In this document: in pieces, positions 13,071-21,033 of the stretch | How the letters are laid out: each line of letters starts with the position of its first letter | Numbering within the stretch: position 1 is the first letter of the stretch | Source: Jiangella sp. DSM 45060 | GTDB taxonomy: Bacteria > Actinomycetota > Actinomycetes > Jiangellales > Jiangellaceae | Length of the DNA stretch: 64,000 bases | NCBI RefSeq assembly: GCF_900105175.1 | Contig: NZ_LT629771.1 | Coordinates: forward strand, 2,914,001 to 2,978,000 | Direction: 5' to 3' | Position numbers and translations under genes: made by a program | Notes under the pieces: model-generated | Database searches by the model: none | What the model saw: only the letters and a program-made list of their open reading frames with translations | What the model was told of the DNA's origin: nothing

Positions 13071-14096
13071 TCAGCCGAGCGGCGCGGTGGAGCTGCGTTC
13101 GACCAGCGTGGTGGCGAGCTCGAAGTGGTGGGTCTCGGGGCGCTGGCCCCGGGCCAGCCCGAGCAGGGTCCGCAGCGCCACCCGGCCCATCTCGCGCATC
13201 GGCTGGCGCACGGTGGTGAGCTGGGGCGACGTCCAGGCGGCGGCGTAGGTGTCGTCGAAGCCGACGATGCTGAGGTCGTCCGGCAGGCGCAGGCCGCGGC
13301 GGCGGGCCTCTTCCATGACGCCGAGGGCGGAGCCGTCGCAGCCGGCGACGATCGCCGTGGGCGGCGAGGGGAGGTCGAGCAGCCGGGCGGCCATGGCCTG
13401 CCCGTCCTCGTGGCTGAACCCCACCTGCAGCACCAGGTCGTCGTCGGCCGAGGCGGGGAGGCCGGCGCTGGACAGGGCGGCCAGGTGGCCGTGCAGCCGC
13501 TGCTGCGCCGGCCGCGACGCGGGCAGGCCGCCGGCGAAGCCGATGCGCCGGTGGCCGAGCCCGAGCAGGTGCTCGGTGGCCTGCAGGCCGCCGGACCAGT
13601 TGGTGGCGCTGACGCTGACCAACTGGTCGGTGGTGCTGGGGTCGATCGAGACGGGGTCGACGGCGACGAGGCCGAGGCCGGCGTCGGCGCAGGCGCGGAC
13701 CTCGGACGGGCTGACCTCAGTAGTGACGACGATCAGCCCGAGGTGCCCCTTCGCCGACAGCCCGCGGAACCACTCGGGCGTCAGCGCGCCCGACCCGGCC
13801 AGGTGCGTGACGACGACGTCGACGCCCTGCTCGAGGCCGGCCGACACGACGCCGGACAGCACCTGCGCCGAGTACAGGTTGACGAACGCGTCGAACAGGA
13901 CGGTGACCGTCGGCGTGGTGTCGTGCACCCGCCGGCCGGTGCTGGGAACGTAGCCCAGCGCCCCGATCGCCTCCTGCACCCGGGCCCGCGTCGCCGCCGC
14001 GACGTCGCCGCGCCCATTGAGCACCTTCGACACCGTCGCCTTGGACACCCCGGCGGTCTGCGCGACGGTGTCCAGGGTCGGCCGCTCTCCTCGCAT
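13071..14096 (-). CDS. LacI-family transcriptional repressor
   Basis: 341 residues. The ATG at 14096 puts the helix-turn-helix (TLDTVAQTAGVSKATVSKVLNGR) at residues 6-29 followed by the hinge helix; the longer open frame upstream has no family sequence. The rest is a periplasmic-binding-protein-like sugar sensor ending with GFDDTYAAAWTSPQLTTVRQP. It is divergent from a sugar ABC transporter and a family 3 glycosidase. The gap holds two inverted repeats with CGAAA half-sites, so it most likely represses that operon until an oligosaccharide or its hydrolysis product binds. Confidence 0.92.
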   Translation of the reverse strand: MRGERPTLDTVAQTAGVSKATVSKVLNGRGDVAAATRARVQEAIGALGYVPSTGRRVHDTTPTVTVLFDAFVNLYSAQVLSGVVSAGLEQGVDVVVTHLAGSGALTPEWFRGLSAKGHLGLIVVTTEVSPSEVRACADAGLGLVAVDPVSIDPSTTDQLVSVSATNWSGGLQATEHLLGLGHRRIGFAGGLPASRPAQQRLHGHLAALSSAGLPASADDDLVLQVGFSHEDGQAMAARLLDLPSPPTAIVAGCDGSALGVMEEARRRGLRLPDDLSIVGFDDTYAAAWTSPQLTTVRQPMREMGRVALRTLLGLARGQRPETHHFELATTLVERSSTAPLG

Positions 14097-14101
14097 GCGC
14101 C

Positions 14102-14114
14102 CGAAACTATTTCG
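14102..14114. promoter_or_regulatory. LacI-type operator next to the repressor start
   Basis: CGAAA-CTA-TTTCG is a perfect 13-bp inverted repeat 5 bp upstream of the repressor ATG. It shares the CGAAA half-site with the second repeat at 14178-14203. Confidence 0.6.
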
Positions 14115-14177
14115 ACCGCGACCGGTTGTCAAGCACCCATTGACGACAATCACGCGGCTCACTACCCTCTCGGTCAA

Positions 14178-14203
14178 CCGAAACATCGTCGCAACTGTTT
14201 CGG
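14178..14203. promoter_or_regulatory. Second LacI-type half-site pair
   Basis: CCGAAAC and GTTTCGG form a perfect inverted repeat separated by 12 nt, 32 bp upstream of the start of the solute-binding protein gene. Confidence 0.55.
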
Positions 14204-14235
14204 AACCCATCGCTCCACGAGGACAGGATGGCGCC

Positions 14236-15582
14236 ATGAGGCACACCAGACTCCGGGCCGTGACGGCAGCGACGGTCGCCGCCGCCACGGCGCTCACACT
14301 CGCGGCCTGCGGGGGCGCGAGCCCCGGCGACTCCACCGACGCCGGCACCGGCGGCACGGGCGGCGCCGGCGACGCTCAGAACGGCGAGGGCGGCGCGGCC
14401 AGCGCCTGGATCCTCACCGGCGGCGGCTGGCCCGTCACGGCCGCCTCGTTCGAACGCTGGAACGGCGAGCACGACGACCAGCCGATCGCGGTCGAGGAGT
14501 TCGAGAACGACGCGTACAAGGAGAAGATCCGCACGTCCGTCGGCTCCGGCGAGGCGCCGACGCTGATCATGAACTGGACCGGCGGCACACTCGCCGACTA
14601 CGTCGCGAACGACCAGGTCGTCGACATCGGCGCGCAGACTGCCGAGCTGACCAGCCGGGTCATGCCGTCCGTCGCGCAGAACGGCGTCGTCGACGGCACC
14701 ACGTACGCGGTCCCGATGAACGACGTCCAGCCGGTCGTCCTGTACTACAACGAGGACCTGTTCGAGCAGGCCGGCATCGAGGTGCCGACGACCTGGCAGG
14801 AGACGCTGGACGCGGTCGCCACCTTCCAGGACCAGGGCATCATCCCGTTCTCGCTGGCCGGGCAGAGCGTCTGGCCGGAGCTGATGTGGATCCAGTACCT
14901 CACCGACCGCATCGGCGGACCCGAGGTCTTCCAGGCCGTTCTCGACGGCGAGCCGGACGCGTGGTCCGACCCGGCCATCGCCGAGGCGCTGACGAAGATC
15001 CAGGAACTGGTCGACGCCGGTGGGTTCGGCGACGCGTTCGCCTCGGCCGCCGCCGACCAGAGCGCCGACGCGGCGCTGGTGCACACCGGCCGCGCCGCCA
15101 TGCTGCTGCAGGGCAGCTGGGTCTACGCGACCTTCCACACCGACAACCCGGAGTTCGCGACGTCGGCGCTCGGTTTCACCACGTTCCCGGAGATCGAGGG
15201 CGGCAGCGGCGATCCGGCGAACATCGTCGGCAACCCGGCCAACTTCTGGTCCGTCTCGGCGTCGGCGAGCGAGGAGGCGCAGCAGACCGCGCTCGACTAC
15301 ATCGGCCAGTTCGTCTACGACGACGACCAGCTCACCGCCATGCTCGACGCCGGGAGCGTACCGCCGGTCGCGGGCCTGGAGGACCAGATCGCGCAGAGCG
15401 ACGACGCCGAGTACCTGGGCTTCGCCTACGGCCTGGTGCAGGACGCACCGCACTTCCAGCTCTCCTGGGACCAGGCGCTCCCCTCGGACCAGGCGCAGGA
15501 GCTGCTGACGAACCTCAGCCAGATCTTCCTCGGCGAGATCACCCCGCAGCAGTTCGTCGACGCGATGAACGCCACGCTCTGA
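14236..15582 (+). CDS. Sugar ABC transporter solute-binding lipoprotein (family 1)
   Basis: 448 residues. The ATG at 14236 is preceded by GAGGACAGG. The lipobox LTLAACGG gives a lipidated Cys near residue 22, followed by a flexible Gly/Ser/Asp-rich stretch. The body is a family 1 extracellular binding protein (YAVPMNDVQPVVLYYNEDLFEQAGIEVPTT is typical). It should capture an oligosaccharide outside the membrane and pass it to the two permeases just downstream. The sugar is not evident; the adjacent family 3 glycosidase suggests a beta-linked gluco- or xylo-oligosaccharide. Confidence 0.93.
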   Translation: MRHTRLRAVTAATVAAATALTLAACGGASPGDSTDAGTGGTGGAGDAQNGEGGAASAWILTGGGWPVTAASFERWNGEHDDQPIAVEEFENDAYKEKIRTSVGSGEAPTLIMNWTGGTLADYVANDQVVDIGAQTAELTSRVMPSVAQNGVVDGTTYAVPMNDVQPVVLYYNEDLFEQAGIEVPTTWQETLDAVATFQDQGIIPFSLAGQSVWPELMWIQYLTDRIGGPEVFQAVLDGEPDAWSDPAIAEALTKIQELVDAGGFGDAFASAAADQSADAALVHTGRAAMLLQGSWVYATFHTDNPEFATSALGFTTFPEIEGGSGDPANIVGNPANFWSVSASASEEAQQTALDYIGQFVYDDDQLTAMLDAGSVPPVAGLEDQIAQSDDAEYLGFAYGLVQDAPHFQLSWDQALPSDQAQELLTNLSQIFLGEITPQQFVDAMNATL

Positions 15583-15583
15583 G

Positions 15584-16516
15584 ATGCGGACGCTCGACAG
15601 GTCCGGTGCGGTCACTTCGCGGCCCGTCACGGCCGCGCGGAAGGGCCGCACCGGGCCACCGTTCTGGCTGGCCGTGCCCGCCCTGGCGTTCTTCGCGCTG
15701 TTCGCGCTGCTCCCTCTCGGCGGCGTCGCCGTCCTCTCGTTCATGGAGTGGGACGGCCTGGGCACGCCGCGCTGGGCCGGCACGGAGATCTGGCTGGACA
15801 CCCTCGCCGACCCCGCGACCCGCGCCGCGCTCTGGCGCACCGTCGTGTTCGTCGTCGTGTCGTTCCTGTTCCAGGCGCCGGTCGCGCTGCTGCTCGGCGT
15901 CTTCACGGCCGGCCGGCAGCGCTACCGGGCGGCCTTCGCCGTCGTGTACTTCCTGCCGCTGCTGTTCTCGTCGGCGGCCATCGGCATCACGTTCCGGTCG
16001 CTGCTGGACCCCAACTTCGGGCTGTCCCGGGCGTTCTCCCCCGGCACGCTGACGACGAACTGGCTGGGCGACCCGGACCTCGCCCTCTACGCGGTGATCT
16101 TCGTGGTCGGGTGGTGCTTCGTGCCGTTCCACGCCCTGCTCTACCAGGCCGGGGTGCGGCAGATCCCGGCGACGCTGTACGAGGCGGCGACGCTGGACGG
16201 CGCCGGGCGGTGGCAGCAGTTCCGGTACGTGACGCTGCCGCAGCTGCGCTACACCATCGTGACGTCGTCGACGCTGATGCTGGTCGGCTCGCTGACGTAC
16301 TTCGACCTGGTGTTCGTGCTGACCGGCGGCGGCCCGGGCGAGGCGACCCGGATCCTGCCGCTGGAGATGTACCTGACCGGGTTCCGCAGCTACCGGATGG
16401 GCCCGGCCAGCGTCATCGCCGTGCTGCTGGTCGCGATCGGGCTGGCGTTGTCGCTGCTGCTCAGCCGCATCTCGGGCGCCGGGCGCATGCAGAGCCAGCA
16501 GGCCGGCGCCGCATGA
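15584..16516 (+). CDS. Sugar ABC transporter permease, MalF type
   Basis: 310 residues with six membrane segments and a basic cytoplasmic N-terminus of about 25 residues. The EAA loop that docks the ATPase reads EAATLDGAGRWQQF near residue 203. It starts 1 nt after the stop of the binding-protein gene and ends in an ATGA overlap with the next permease, so translation of the set is coupled. Confidence 0.94.
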   Translation: MRTLDRSGAVTSRPVTAARKGRTGPPFWLAVPALAFFALFALLPLGGVAVLSFMEWDGLGTPRWAGTEIWLDTLADPATRAALWRTVVFVVVSFLFQAPVALLLGVFTAGRQRYRAAFAVVYFLPLLFSSAAIGITFRSLLDPNFGLSRAFSPGTLTTNWLGDPDLALYAVIFVVGWCFVPFHALLYQAGVRQIPATLYEAATLDGAGRWQQFRYVTLPQLRYTIVTSSTLMLVGSLTYFDLVFVLTGGGPGEATRILPLEMYLTGFRSYRMGPASVIAVLLVAIGLALSLLLSRISGAGRMQSQQAGAA

Positions 16517-17343
16517 GCCGGCGGATCCGCGAGACCCCGAACGTGCTCGGGGCGCTCGGCGGCCTGGTGTGGGTCGTCGTGACGATCGTGCCGGTCTACT
16601 ACCTGGTGCTCACCAGCCTGCGCCGGCAGCAGGACTACTACGTCGAGAACCCGCTGCTGCCGCCCGCGGACCCGACGCTGGACGCGTACCGGCTGGTGCT
16701 GGAGAACGACTTCCTGCGCTACCTGGGCAACAGCGTCGTCGTCACGGTCGCGGCGGTGGCGGTGATCCTGACGGTGTCGCTGATGGCGTCGTACTACGTG
16801 GTGCGCGCCGGGACGCCGCTGTCGCGCGGCACGCTGCGGCTGGCGCTGCTGGGCCTGGCGATCCCGGTGCAGGCCACGATCATCCCGGTGTACTACCTGA
16901 TCGTCCGGCTCGGGCTGTACGACAGCCTGGTCGCGCTGATCCTGCCGGCCATCGCGTTCGCCGTCCCGATCAGCGTGCTGATCATCGTGAACTTCGTCCG
17001 CGACATCCCGGCCGAGCTGTTCGAGTCGATGCGCGCCGACGGCGCCGGGCACGGGCGAATCCTGCTGGCGCTGGTGCTGCCGCTGAGCAGGCCGGCGCTG
17101 CTGACCGTCGGCATCTACCAGGCGCTGCAGGTGTGGAACGGGTTCCTGTTCCCGCTGATCCTGACGCAGAGCTCGTCGGTGCGGGTGCTGCCGCTGTCGC
17201 TCTGGGCCTACCAGGGCCAGTTCGCCGTCAACGTGCCCGCCGTCCTGGCCGCGGTCACGCTGTCCGCGCTCCCCGTCCTGGCCGCGTTCGTCGTCGGCCG
17301 CCGCCAGTTGGTGTCCGGCCTGACCGCCGGCTTCGGTAAGTGA
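16513..17343 (+). CDS. Sugar ABC transporter permease, MalG type
   Basis: 276 residues, six membrane segments, with the ATPase-contact loop around ESMRADGAGHGRILLALVLPL (near residue 175). Starts with the ATGA overlap. No ATP-binding subunit gene is present in this operon. Actinobacterial oligosaccharide importers of this class usually share a multipurpose ATPase (MsiK) encoded elsewhere, and that is assumed here. Confidence 0.94.
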   Translation: MSRRIRETPNVLGALGGLVWVVVTIVPVYYLVLTSLRRQQDYYVENPLLPPADPTLDAYRLVLENDFLRYLGNSVVVTVAAVAVILTVSLMASYYVVRAGTPLSRGTLRLALLGLAIPVQATIIPVYYLIVRLGLYDSLVALILPAIAFAVPISVLIIVNFVRDIPAELFESMRADGAGHGRILLALVLPLSRPALLTVGIYQALQVWNGFLFPLILTQSSSVRVLPLSLWAYQGQFAVNVPAVLAAVTLSALPVLAAFVVGRRQLVSGLTAGFGK

Positions 17344-17350
17344 GGAATCG

Positions 17351-19651
17351 ATGACCGCTGACACCTGGGCCGGTCCCTGGCACGACACCCGGCTCCCGCT
17401 CACCGAGCGGGTCGACGCCCTGCTGGCCGCGATGACCCCGGAGGAGAAGGCCGGCCAGCTGGGCAGCTACTGGCACCGCCCGGACGACGAGCCCGGCGGC
17501 GACGTCGCGCCGATGGAGGGCGACATGACCGGGCCGGCGGCGTTCGAGGCGGCGATCGAGCACGGCCTCGGCCACCTGACCCGGGTGTTCGGGACGGCGC
17601 CGGTCCCGGTCGCGGACGGCGTCGCCGACCTGCGCGCCCGGCAGGCGGCCGTGGTGCGGGCGTCCCGGTTCGGCGTCCCGGCGATCGCGCACGAGGAGTG
17701 CCTGACCGGCTTCACCGCCTACGGCGCCACGATCTACCCGACGCCGCTGGCATGGGGCGCCGCGTTCGACCCCGAGCTGGTCGAGGAGGTGGCCGCCGCA
17801 ATCGGCCGCGACCTGCGCGCGGTCGGCGTCGACCAAGGGCTGGCGCCGGTGCTCGACGTCGTCCGCGACTACCGGTGGGGCCGGGTCGAGGAGTCGATCG
17901 GCGAGGACCCCTACCTGGTGGCGACGGTGGCGACGGCGTACGTGCGCGGCCTGCAGTCCACCGGGCTGGTGGCGACGCTGAAGCACTTCGCCGGCTACTC
18001 GGCGTCGCGGGCGGCGCGCAACCACGGCCCCGTCGGGGTGGGGGCCCGGGAGCTGGCCGAACTGCTGCTGCCGCCGTTCGAACTGGCGATCCGCGAGGGC
18101 GGCGCCGGCTCGGTGATGCCGTCGTACGCGGCCGTCGACGGCGTGCCCCCCACCGCCAGCCGCGCGCTGCTGACGACGCTGCTGCGCGACGAGTGGGGGT
18201 TCGGCGGCACCGTCGTGTCGGACTACTGGGCGGTCCCGTTCCTGCGCCGCACCCAGCGCATCGCGGCCGACGACGACGGCGCGGGCGCGCTCGCGCTGGC
18301 CGCCGGGGTGGACGTCGAGCTGCCCGAGACCGTCGGCTTCGCCCGGCTGGCTCCCGGCCCCGCGCTGGACGAGGCCGCCCGCCGGGTGCTGCTGCAGAAG
18401 GGCCGGCTCGGCCTGCTCGACCCGGGCTGGGCGCCGCGCGGCGACCACGACGCCGACCTCGACTCCCCCGCGAACCGCGCGCTGGCCCGGCGGCTGGCCG
18501 AGCGGTCGGTGGTGCTGCTGGCCAACGACGGGACGCTCCCGCTGCGCGCCGCGGGCCGCGGGCCGGGCCGGGTCGCCGTCATCGGCACGACCGCGGTGCA
18601 GCCACGCACGTTCCTCGGCTGCTACTCGTTCCCGAACCACGTGCTGGCCAGGTACGACGGCGACGGCCTCGGCGTCGCGGTGCCGACCCTGCTCGAGGCG
18701 CTGCGGACGGAGCTCTCCGACGCCGAGGTGCCGCACGCGGCCGGGGCGGCGATCACCGGCGACGACCGGTCCGGGTTCGCGGCCGCGGTGGCGCTCGCGG
18801 CGCAGTCCGACGTCGCGATCGTCGCGGTCGGCGACCTCGCCGGGATGTTCGGCAGCGGCACGTCCGGCGAGGGCTGCGACGCGCCGGACCTCGCGCTGCC
18901 GGGTGTCCAGGCCGAGCTCGTCACGGCCGTCCTGGACACCGGGACACCGGTCGTGCTGGTGGTGGTGTCCGGGCGGCCGTACGCGCTCGGCGCCCTCGCG
19001 CCCCGCTGCGCGGCCGTCGTCCAGGCGTTCTTCCCGGGCGAGGAGGGCGGGGCCGCGATCGCCGGCGTGCTGTCCGGGCGGGTCGAGCCGAGCGGGCGGC
19101 TCCCGGTCGCCGTGCCGCGGACGGCGTCGGGCGCGCTGCCGACGTACCGGGCGGCGCCACTGGCCCAGCGCAGCGACGGCATCTCCAGCCTCGACCCGGC
19201 GCCGCTGTACCCGTTCGGGCACGGCCTGTCCTACACCACCGTCGAGTACCGGGACCTGACGCTCAGCACGGCGTCGATGCCCGCCGACGGGCAGGTGGAT
19301 GTCACGGTGACGGTGCGCAACGCCGGCCGCCGCCCCGCCACCGAGGTCGTCCAGCTCTACCTCACCGACCACGTCGCGCAGACCGTACGACCGGTGCGCG
19401 AGCTGATCGGCTACCGGCGGGTGCCGCTCGGCGTGGGCGAGGCGCGTCGCGTCACGTTCACCGTGCACGCCGACCGCACCTCGTTCCCCGGCCTGGACCT
19501 GCGCCGCGTCGTCGAGCCCGGCACGTTCACGCTGGCCGCGGGCCCGTCCAGCGAGATGCTGCCGGTGGCCGCCGAGCTGGAGATCACCGGTGACGCGCCG
19601 CGGGTGCTGGCCGGCCCGCGCGTCATGACGACCCCGGCCCGGGTGGACTGA
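17351..19651 (+). CDS. Glycoside hydrolase family 3 beta-glycosidase
   Basis: 766 residues, no signal peptide, so cytoplasmic. The N-terminal barrel has KHFAGYSASRAARN (from 211) for substrate binding and VVSDYW with Asp291 as the expected nucleophile. A middle alpha/beta sandwich (about 385-610) follows, then a C-terminal fibronectin III-like domain with the GHGLSYTTVEY entry. It should cleave sugars from the non-reducing end of the oligosaccharide brought in by the transporter 7 nt upstream. Beta-glucosidase or beta-xylosidase activity are both possible. The 3' end overlaps the next gene tail-to-tail by 29 bp. Confidence 0.93.
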   Translation: MTADTWAGPWHDTRLPLTERVDALLAAMTPEEKAGQLGSYWHRPDDEPGGDVAPMEGDMTGPAAFEAAIEHGLGHLTRVFGTAPVPVADGVADLRARQAAVVRASRFGVPAIAHEECLTGFTAYGATIYPTPLAWGAAFDPELVEEVAAAIGRDLRAVGVDQGLAPVLDVVRDYRWGRVEESIGEDPYLVATVATAYVRGLQSTGLVATLKHFAGYSASRAARNHGPVGVGARELAELLLPPFELAIREGGAGSVMPSYAAVDGVPPTASRALLTTLLRDEWGFGGTVVSDYWAVPFLRRTQRIAADDDGAGALALAAGVDVELPETVGFARLAPGPALDEAARRVLLQKGRLGLLDPGWAPRGDHDADLDSPANRALARRLAERSVVLLANDGTLPLRAAGRGPGRVAVIGTTAVQPRTFLGCYSFPNHVLARYDGDGLGVAVPTLLEALRTELSDAEVPHAAGAAITGDDRSGFAAAVALAAQSDVAIVAVGDLAGMFGSGTSGEGCDAPDLALPGVQAELVTAVLDTGTPVVLVVVSGRPYALGALAPRCAAVVQAFFPGEEGGAAIAGVLSGRVEPSGRLPVAVPRTASGALPTYRAAPLAQRSDGISSLDPAPLYPFGHGLSYTTVEYRDLTLSTASMPADGQVDVTVTVRNAGRRPATEVVQLYLTDHVAQTVRPVRELIGYRRVPLGVGEARRVTFTVHADRTSFPGLDLRRVVEPGTFTLAAGPSSEMLPVAAELEITGDAPRVLAGPRVMTTPARVD

Positions 19652-20042
19652 CCGGGCCGAGTCCGAGGATGCGGCGGAGCAGGTCGGGGTTGCCCGGCCA
19701 GGCCTCGAACAGCGCCTCCCCCGGCACGGTGCGGGCGGCGTAGCGCAGCACCAGCGCGACCACCACAACGTCGTCGAGGGGGCCGATGACCGGGAGGAAC
19801 TCCGGGATGAGGTCGATCGGCGAGAGCACCCAGAGCATCGCGACCAGCACCGCGACCCTGGCCCGCCGCGGCACCCGGGGGTCGCGGCGCAGCCGGCGCG
19901 CCGTCGTGACGCAGTCGGGCAGGAAGCCGGCGAGGTCCCTGGCCAGGCCGGGAGGCAACCGCCACGCCAGCAGCACGAGCACCAGCCAGGTGAGCACCAG
20001 CGCACCGGCGGCGACCAGGGCCGCCTGCGGCCAGCCGGGCAT
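19623..20042 (-). CDS. Small membrane protein, YkvA/DUF1232 family
   Basis: 139 residues. The ATG at 20042 has GGAGG 5 nt upstream; an in-frame GTG 6 nt earlier overlaps that site and is less likely. There is one membrane helix at 8-30 and a second in the core motif YxxSPIDLIPEF-like stretch (VLSPIDLIPEFLPVIGPLDD), the hallmark of DUF1232. Function unknown in the family. It converges on and overlaps the glycosidase gene. Confidence 0.85.
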   Translation of the reverse strand: MPGWPQAALVAAGALVLTWLVLVLLAWRLPPGLARDLAGFLPDCVTTARRLRRDPRVPRRARVAVLVAMLWVLSPIDLIPEFLPVIGPLDDVVVVALVLRYAARTVPGEALFEAWPGNPDLLRRILGLGPVSPPGPGSS

Positions 20043-20062
20043 CGCCACCTCCGCGTGAGGAC

Positions 20063-20094
20063 TTGCATCCGGTACCCGGGTACGGGTTTACCGT
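20063..20094 (+). promoter_or_regulatory. MerR-type promoter with operator in a 20-bp spacer
   Basis: -35 TTGCAT (20063-20068) and -10 TACCGT (20089-20094) are 20 bp apart. Between them lies the perfect 12-bp palindrome GTACCCGGGTAC (20072-20083). Long spacers carrying a palindrome are the hallmark of MerR-activated promoters. The -10 ends 6 nt before the ATG at 20101, so the mRNA is probably leaderless. Confidence 0.8.
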
Positions 20095-20100
20095 CGAGGC

Positions 20101-20412
20101 ATGGACCTCGACGCCTCGTTCCTTCCCTCATCGTGCACCCTGCCCACGGCCGACCGCCCGCTGCGGCTGGCCGAGTTCGCCGACCTGTTCGCCCGCTCCG
20201 CGAGCGGCCCGGTGCGGGTCTCGCCGTCCCGCCTGCGGCTCACCCTGGACGACGACCCCACCCTGCTCGCGACCGCCCGTGACCTCGCCGGACGCGAGTC
20301 GGCCTGCTGCTCGTTCTTCACCTTCGACTTCGGCGACGGCGGCGCGCTGACGGTCGACGTGCCGCCGGCGCAGGCGATGGTGCTGGACGGCCTGGAGCGG
20401 CTGGCCCGATGA
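20101..20412 (+). CDS. Small protein with CCSFF motif, MerR-operon member
   Basis: 103 residues, no signal peptide or membrane segment. The only Cys besides Cys12 are the adjacent pair in ESACCSFFTFDFGDGG (near residue 64). A vicinal Cys pair after a helix could bind a soft metal or thiophile. I do not recognise a characterised family, although small CCSFF proteins next to MerR genes are familiar in actinobacteria. It is the first gene behind the MerR-type promoter and overlaps the merR start by 4 nt, so its job is probably tied to the signal sensed by that regulator. Confidence 0.75.
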   Translation: MDLDASFLPSSCTLPTADRPLRLAEFADLFARSASGPVRVSPSRLRLTLDDDPTLLATARDLAGRESACCSFFTFDFGDGGALTVDVPPAQAMVLDGLERLAR

Positions 20413-20825
20413 CGCTGCGCAGCGGCGACCTGGCCGCGGCGGCCGGCGTCAACCCGCAGACGTTGCGCTACTACGAGCGCCGCGGGCTGCTCGCGGCGCC
20501 GGAGCGCACCCTCGGCGGCCACCGCACGTACCCGGACGGCGCCGTCACCACCGTCCGCGTCATCAAGGCGGCGCAGCGGCTCGGCTTCACGCTGGACGAG
20601 ATCGCCGAACTGGCCGACACCGGCCGCGGCCATGCCCGTTCCGACGCCGACCTGCGCGAGCGCGCCACGGCGAAGATCGCCGAGATCGAGGGCCGCATCG
20701 CCGACCTCGTCGCCATCCGCGACACGCTGAAAGCCGCCGTCGACGCCGGCTGCCACGACCTGCGCGACTGCGCCGGCAGCCCGGACTGCCCGATCCCGTT
20801 CACCGGCCTGGCCCACGACGTCTGA
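20409..20825 (+). CDS. MerR-family metal/thiol-responsive regulator
   Basis: 138 residues. The winged helix is at 1-70 (RSGDLAAAAGVNPQTLRYYERRGLL), followed by a long coiled-coil dimer helix. The C-terminal loop CHDLRDCAGSPDCPIPF gives three Cys in the CX5-6C arrangement typical of metal-sensing MerR proteins (ZntR, CueR and MerR-like). The start overlaps the stop of the CCSFF gene. It very likely binds the palindrome in the promoter at 20063-20094 and activates its own operon. The effector cannot be named. Confidence 0.9.
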   Translation: MTLRSGDLAAAAGVNPQTLRYYERRGLLAAPERTLGGHRTYPDGAVTTVRVIKAAQRLGFTLDEIAELADTGRGHARSDADLRERATAKIAEIEGRIADLVAIRDTLKAAVDAGCHDLRDCAGSPDCPIPFTGLAHDV

Positions 20826-20831
20826 CCCGCT

Positions 20832-20889
20832 TTGCAATGAGCACCTCTACGCATCACCTGGTGCCGATGCGTAGAGGTGCTCATTGCAA
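20832..20889. repeat. Perfect 24-bp inverted repeat (large hairpin)
   Basis: Left arm 20832-20855 begins TTGCAATGAGCACC; right arm 20866-20889 is its exact reverse complement; the loop is 10 nt. The arms are about 50% GC, far less than the surroundings. It begins 7 nt after the merR stop. It can terminate transcription from the MerR operon, but its length, perfection and composition suggest a mobile palindromic element. Confidence 0.85.
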
Positions 20890-20988
20890 GGGCGCCGCCC
20901 CGGGCGCGGCGCCGCCCCGGGCGCGGCGCCGCCCCGGACCCCGCGCTGCCCCGGACGCCGCGCCGCCCGAGGCGCACGCACGGCTGGG
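20890..20988. repeat. GC-only 17-bp tandem repeat tract
   Basis: Two exact 17-bp units (GGCGCCGCCCCGGGCGC, 20891-20907 and 20908-20924) and a decaying third fill the gap between the hairpin and the MFS gene tail. No coding signal. Confidence 0.7.
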
Positions 20989-21033
20989 TCAGTGCTCCCA
21001 GTCCCAGCTGCGGTTCATGTCACGGTCGCGCAT
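20989..21033 (-). CDS. Possible 14-residue peptide overlapping the MFS 3' end
   Basis: An ATG at 21033 follows a perfect purine-rich ribosome site (GAGGAGAGGAGGAGCC) that lies inside the last codons of the MFS gene. It opens a different frame encoding MRDRDMNRSWDWEH and a stop. The start is 14 nt before the end of the MFS gene, so it could be translated by re-initiation. The strong site without another obvious purpose is the only evidence. Confidence 0.35.
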   Translation of the reverse strand: MRDRDMNRSWDWEH

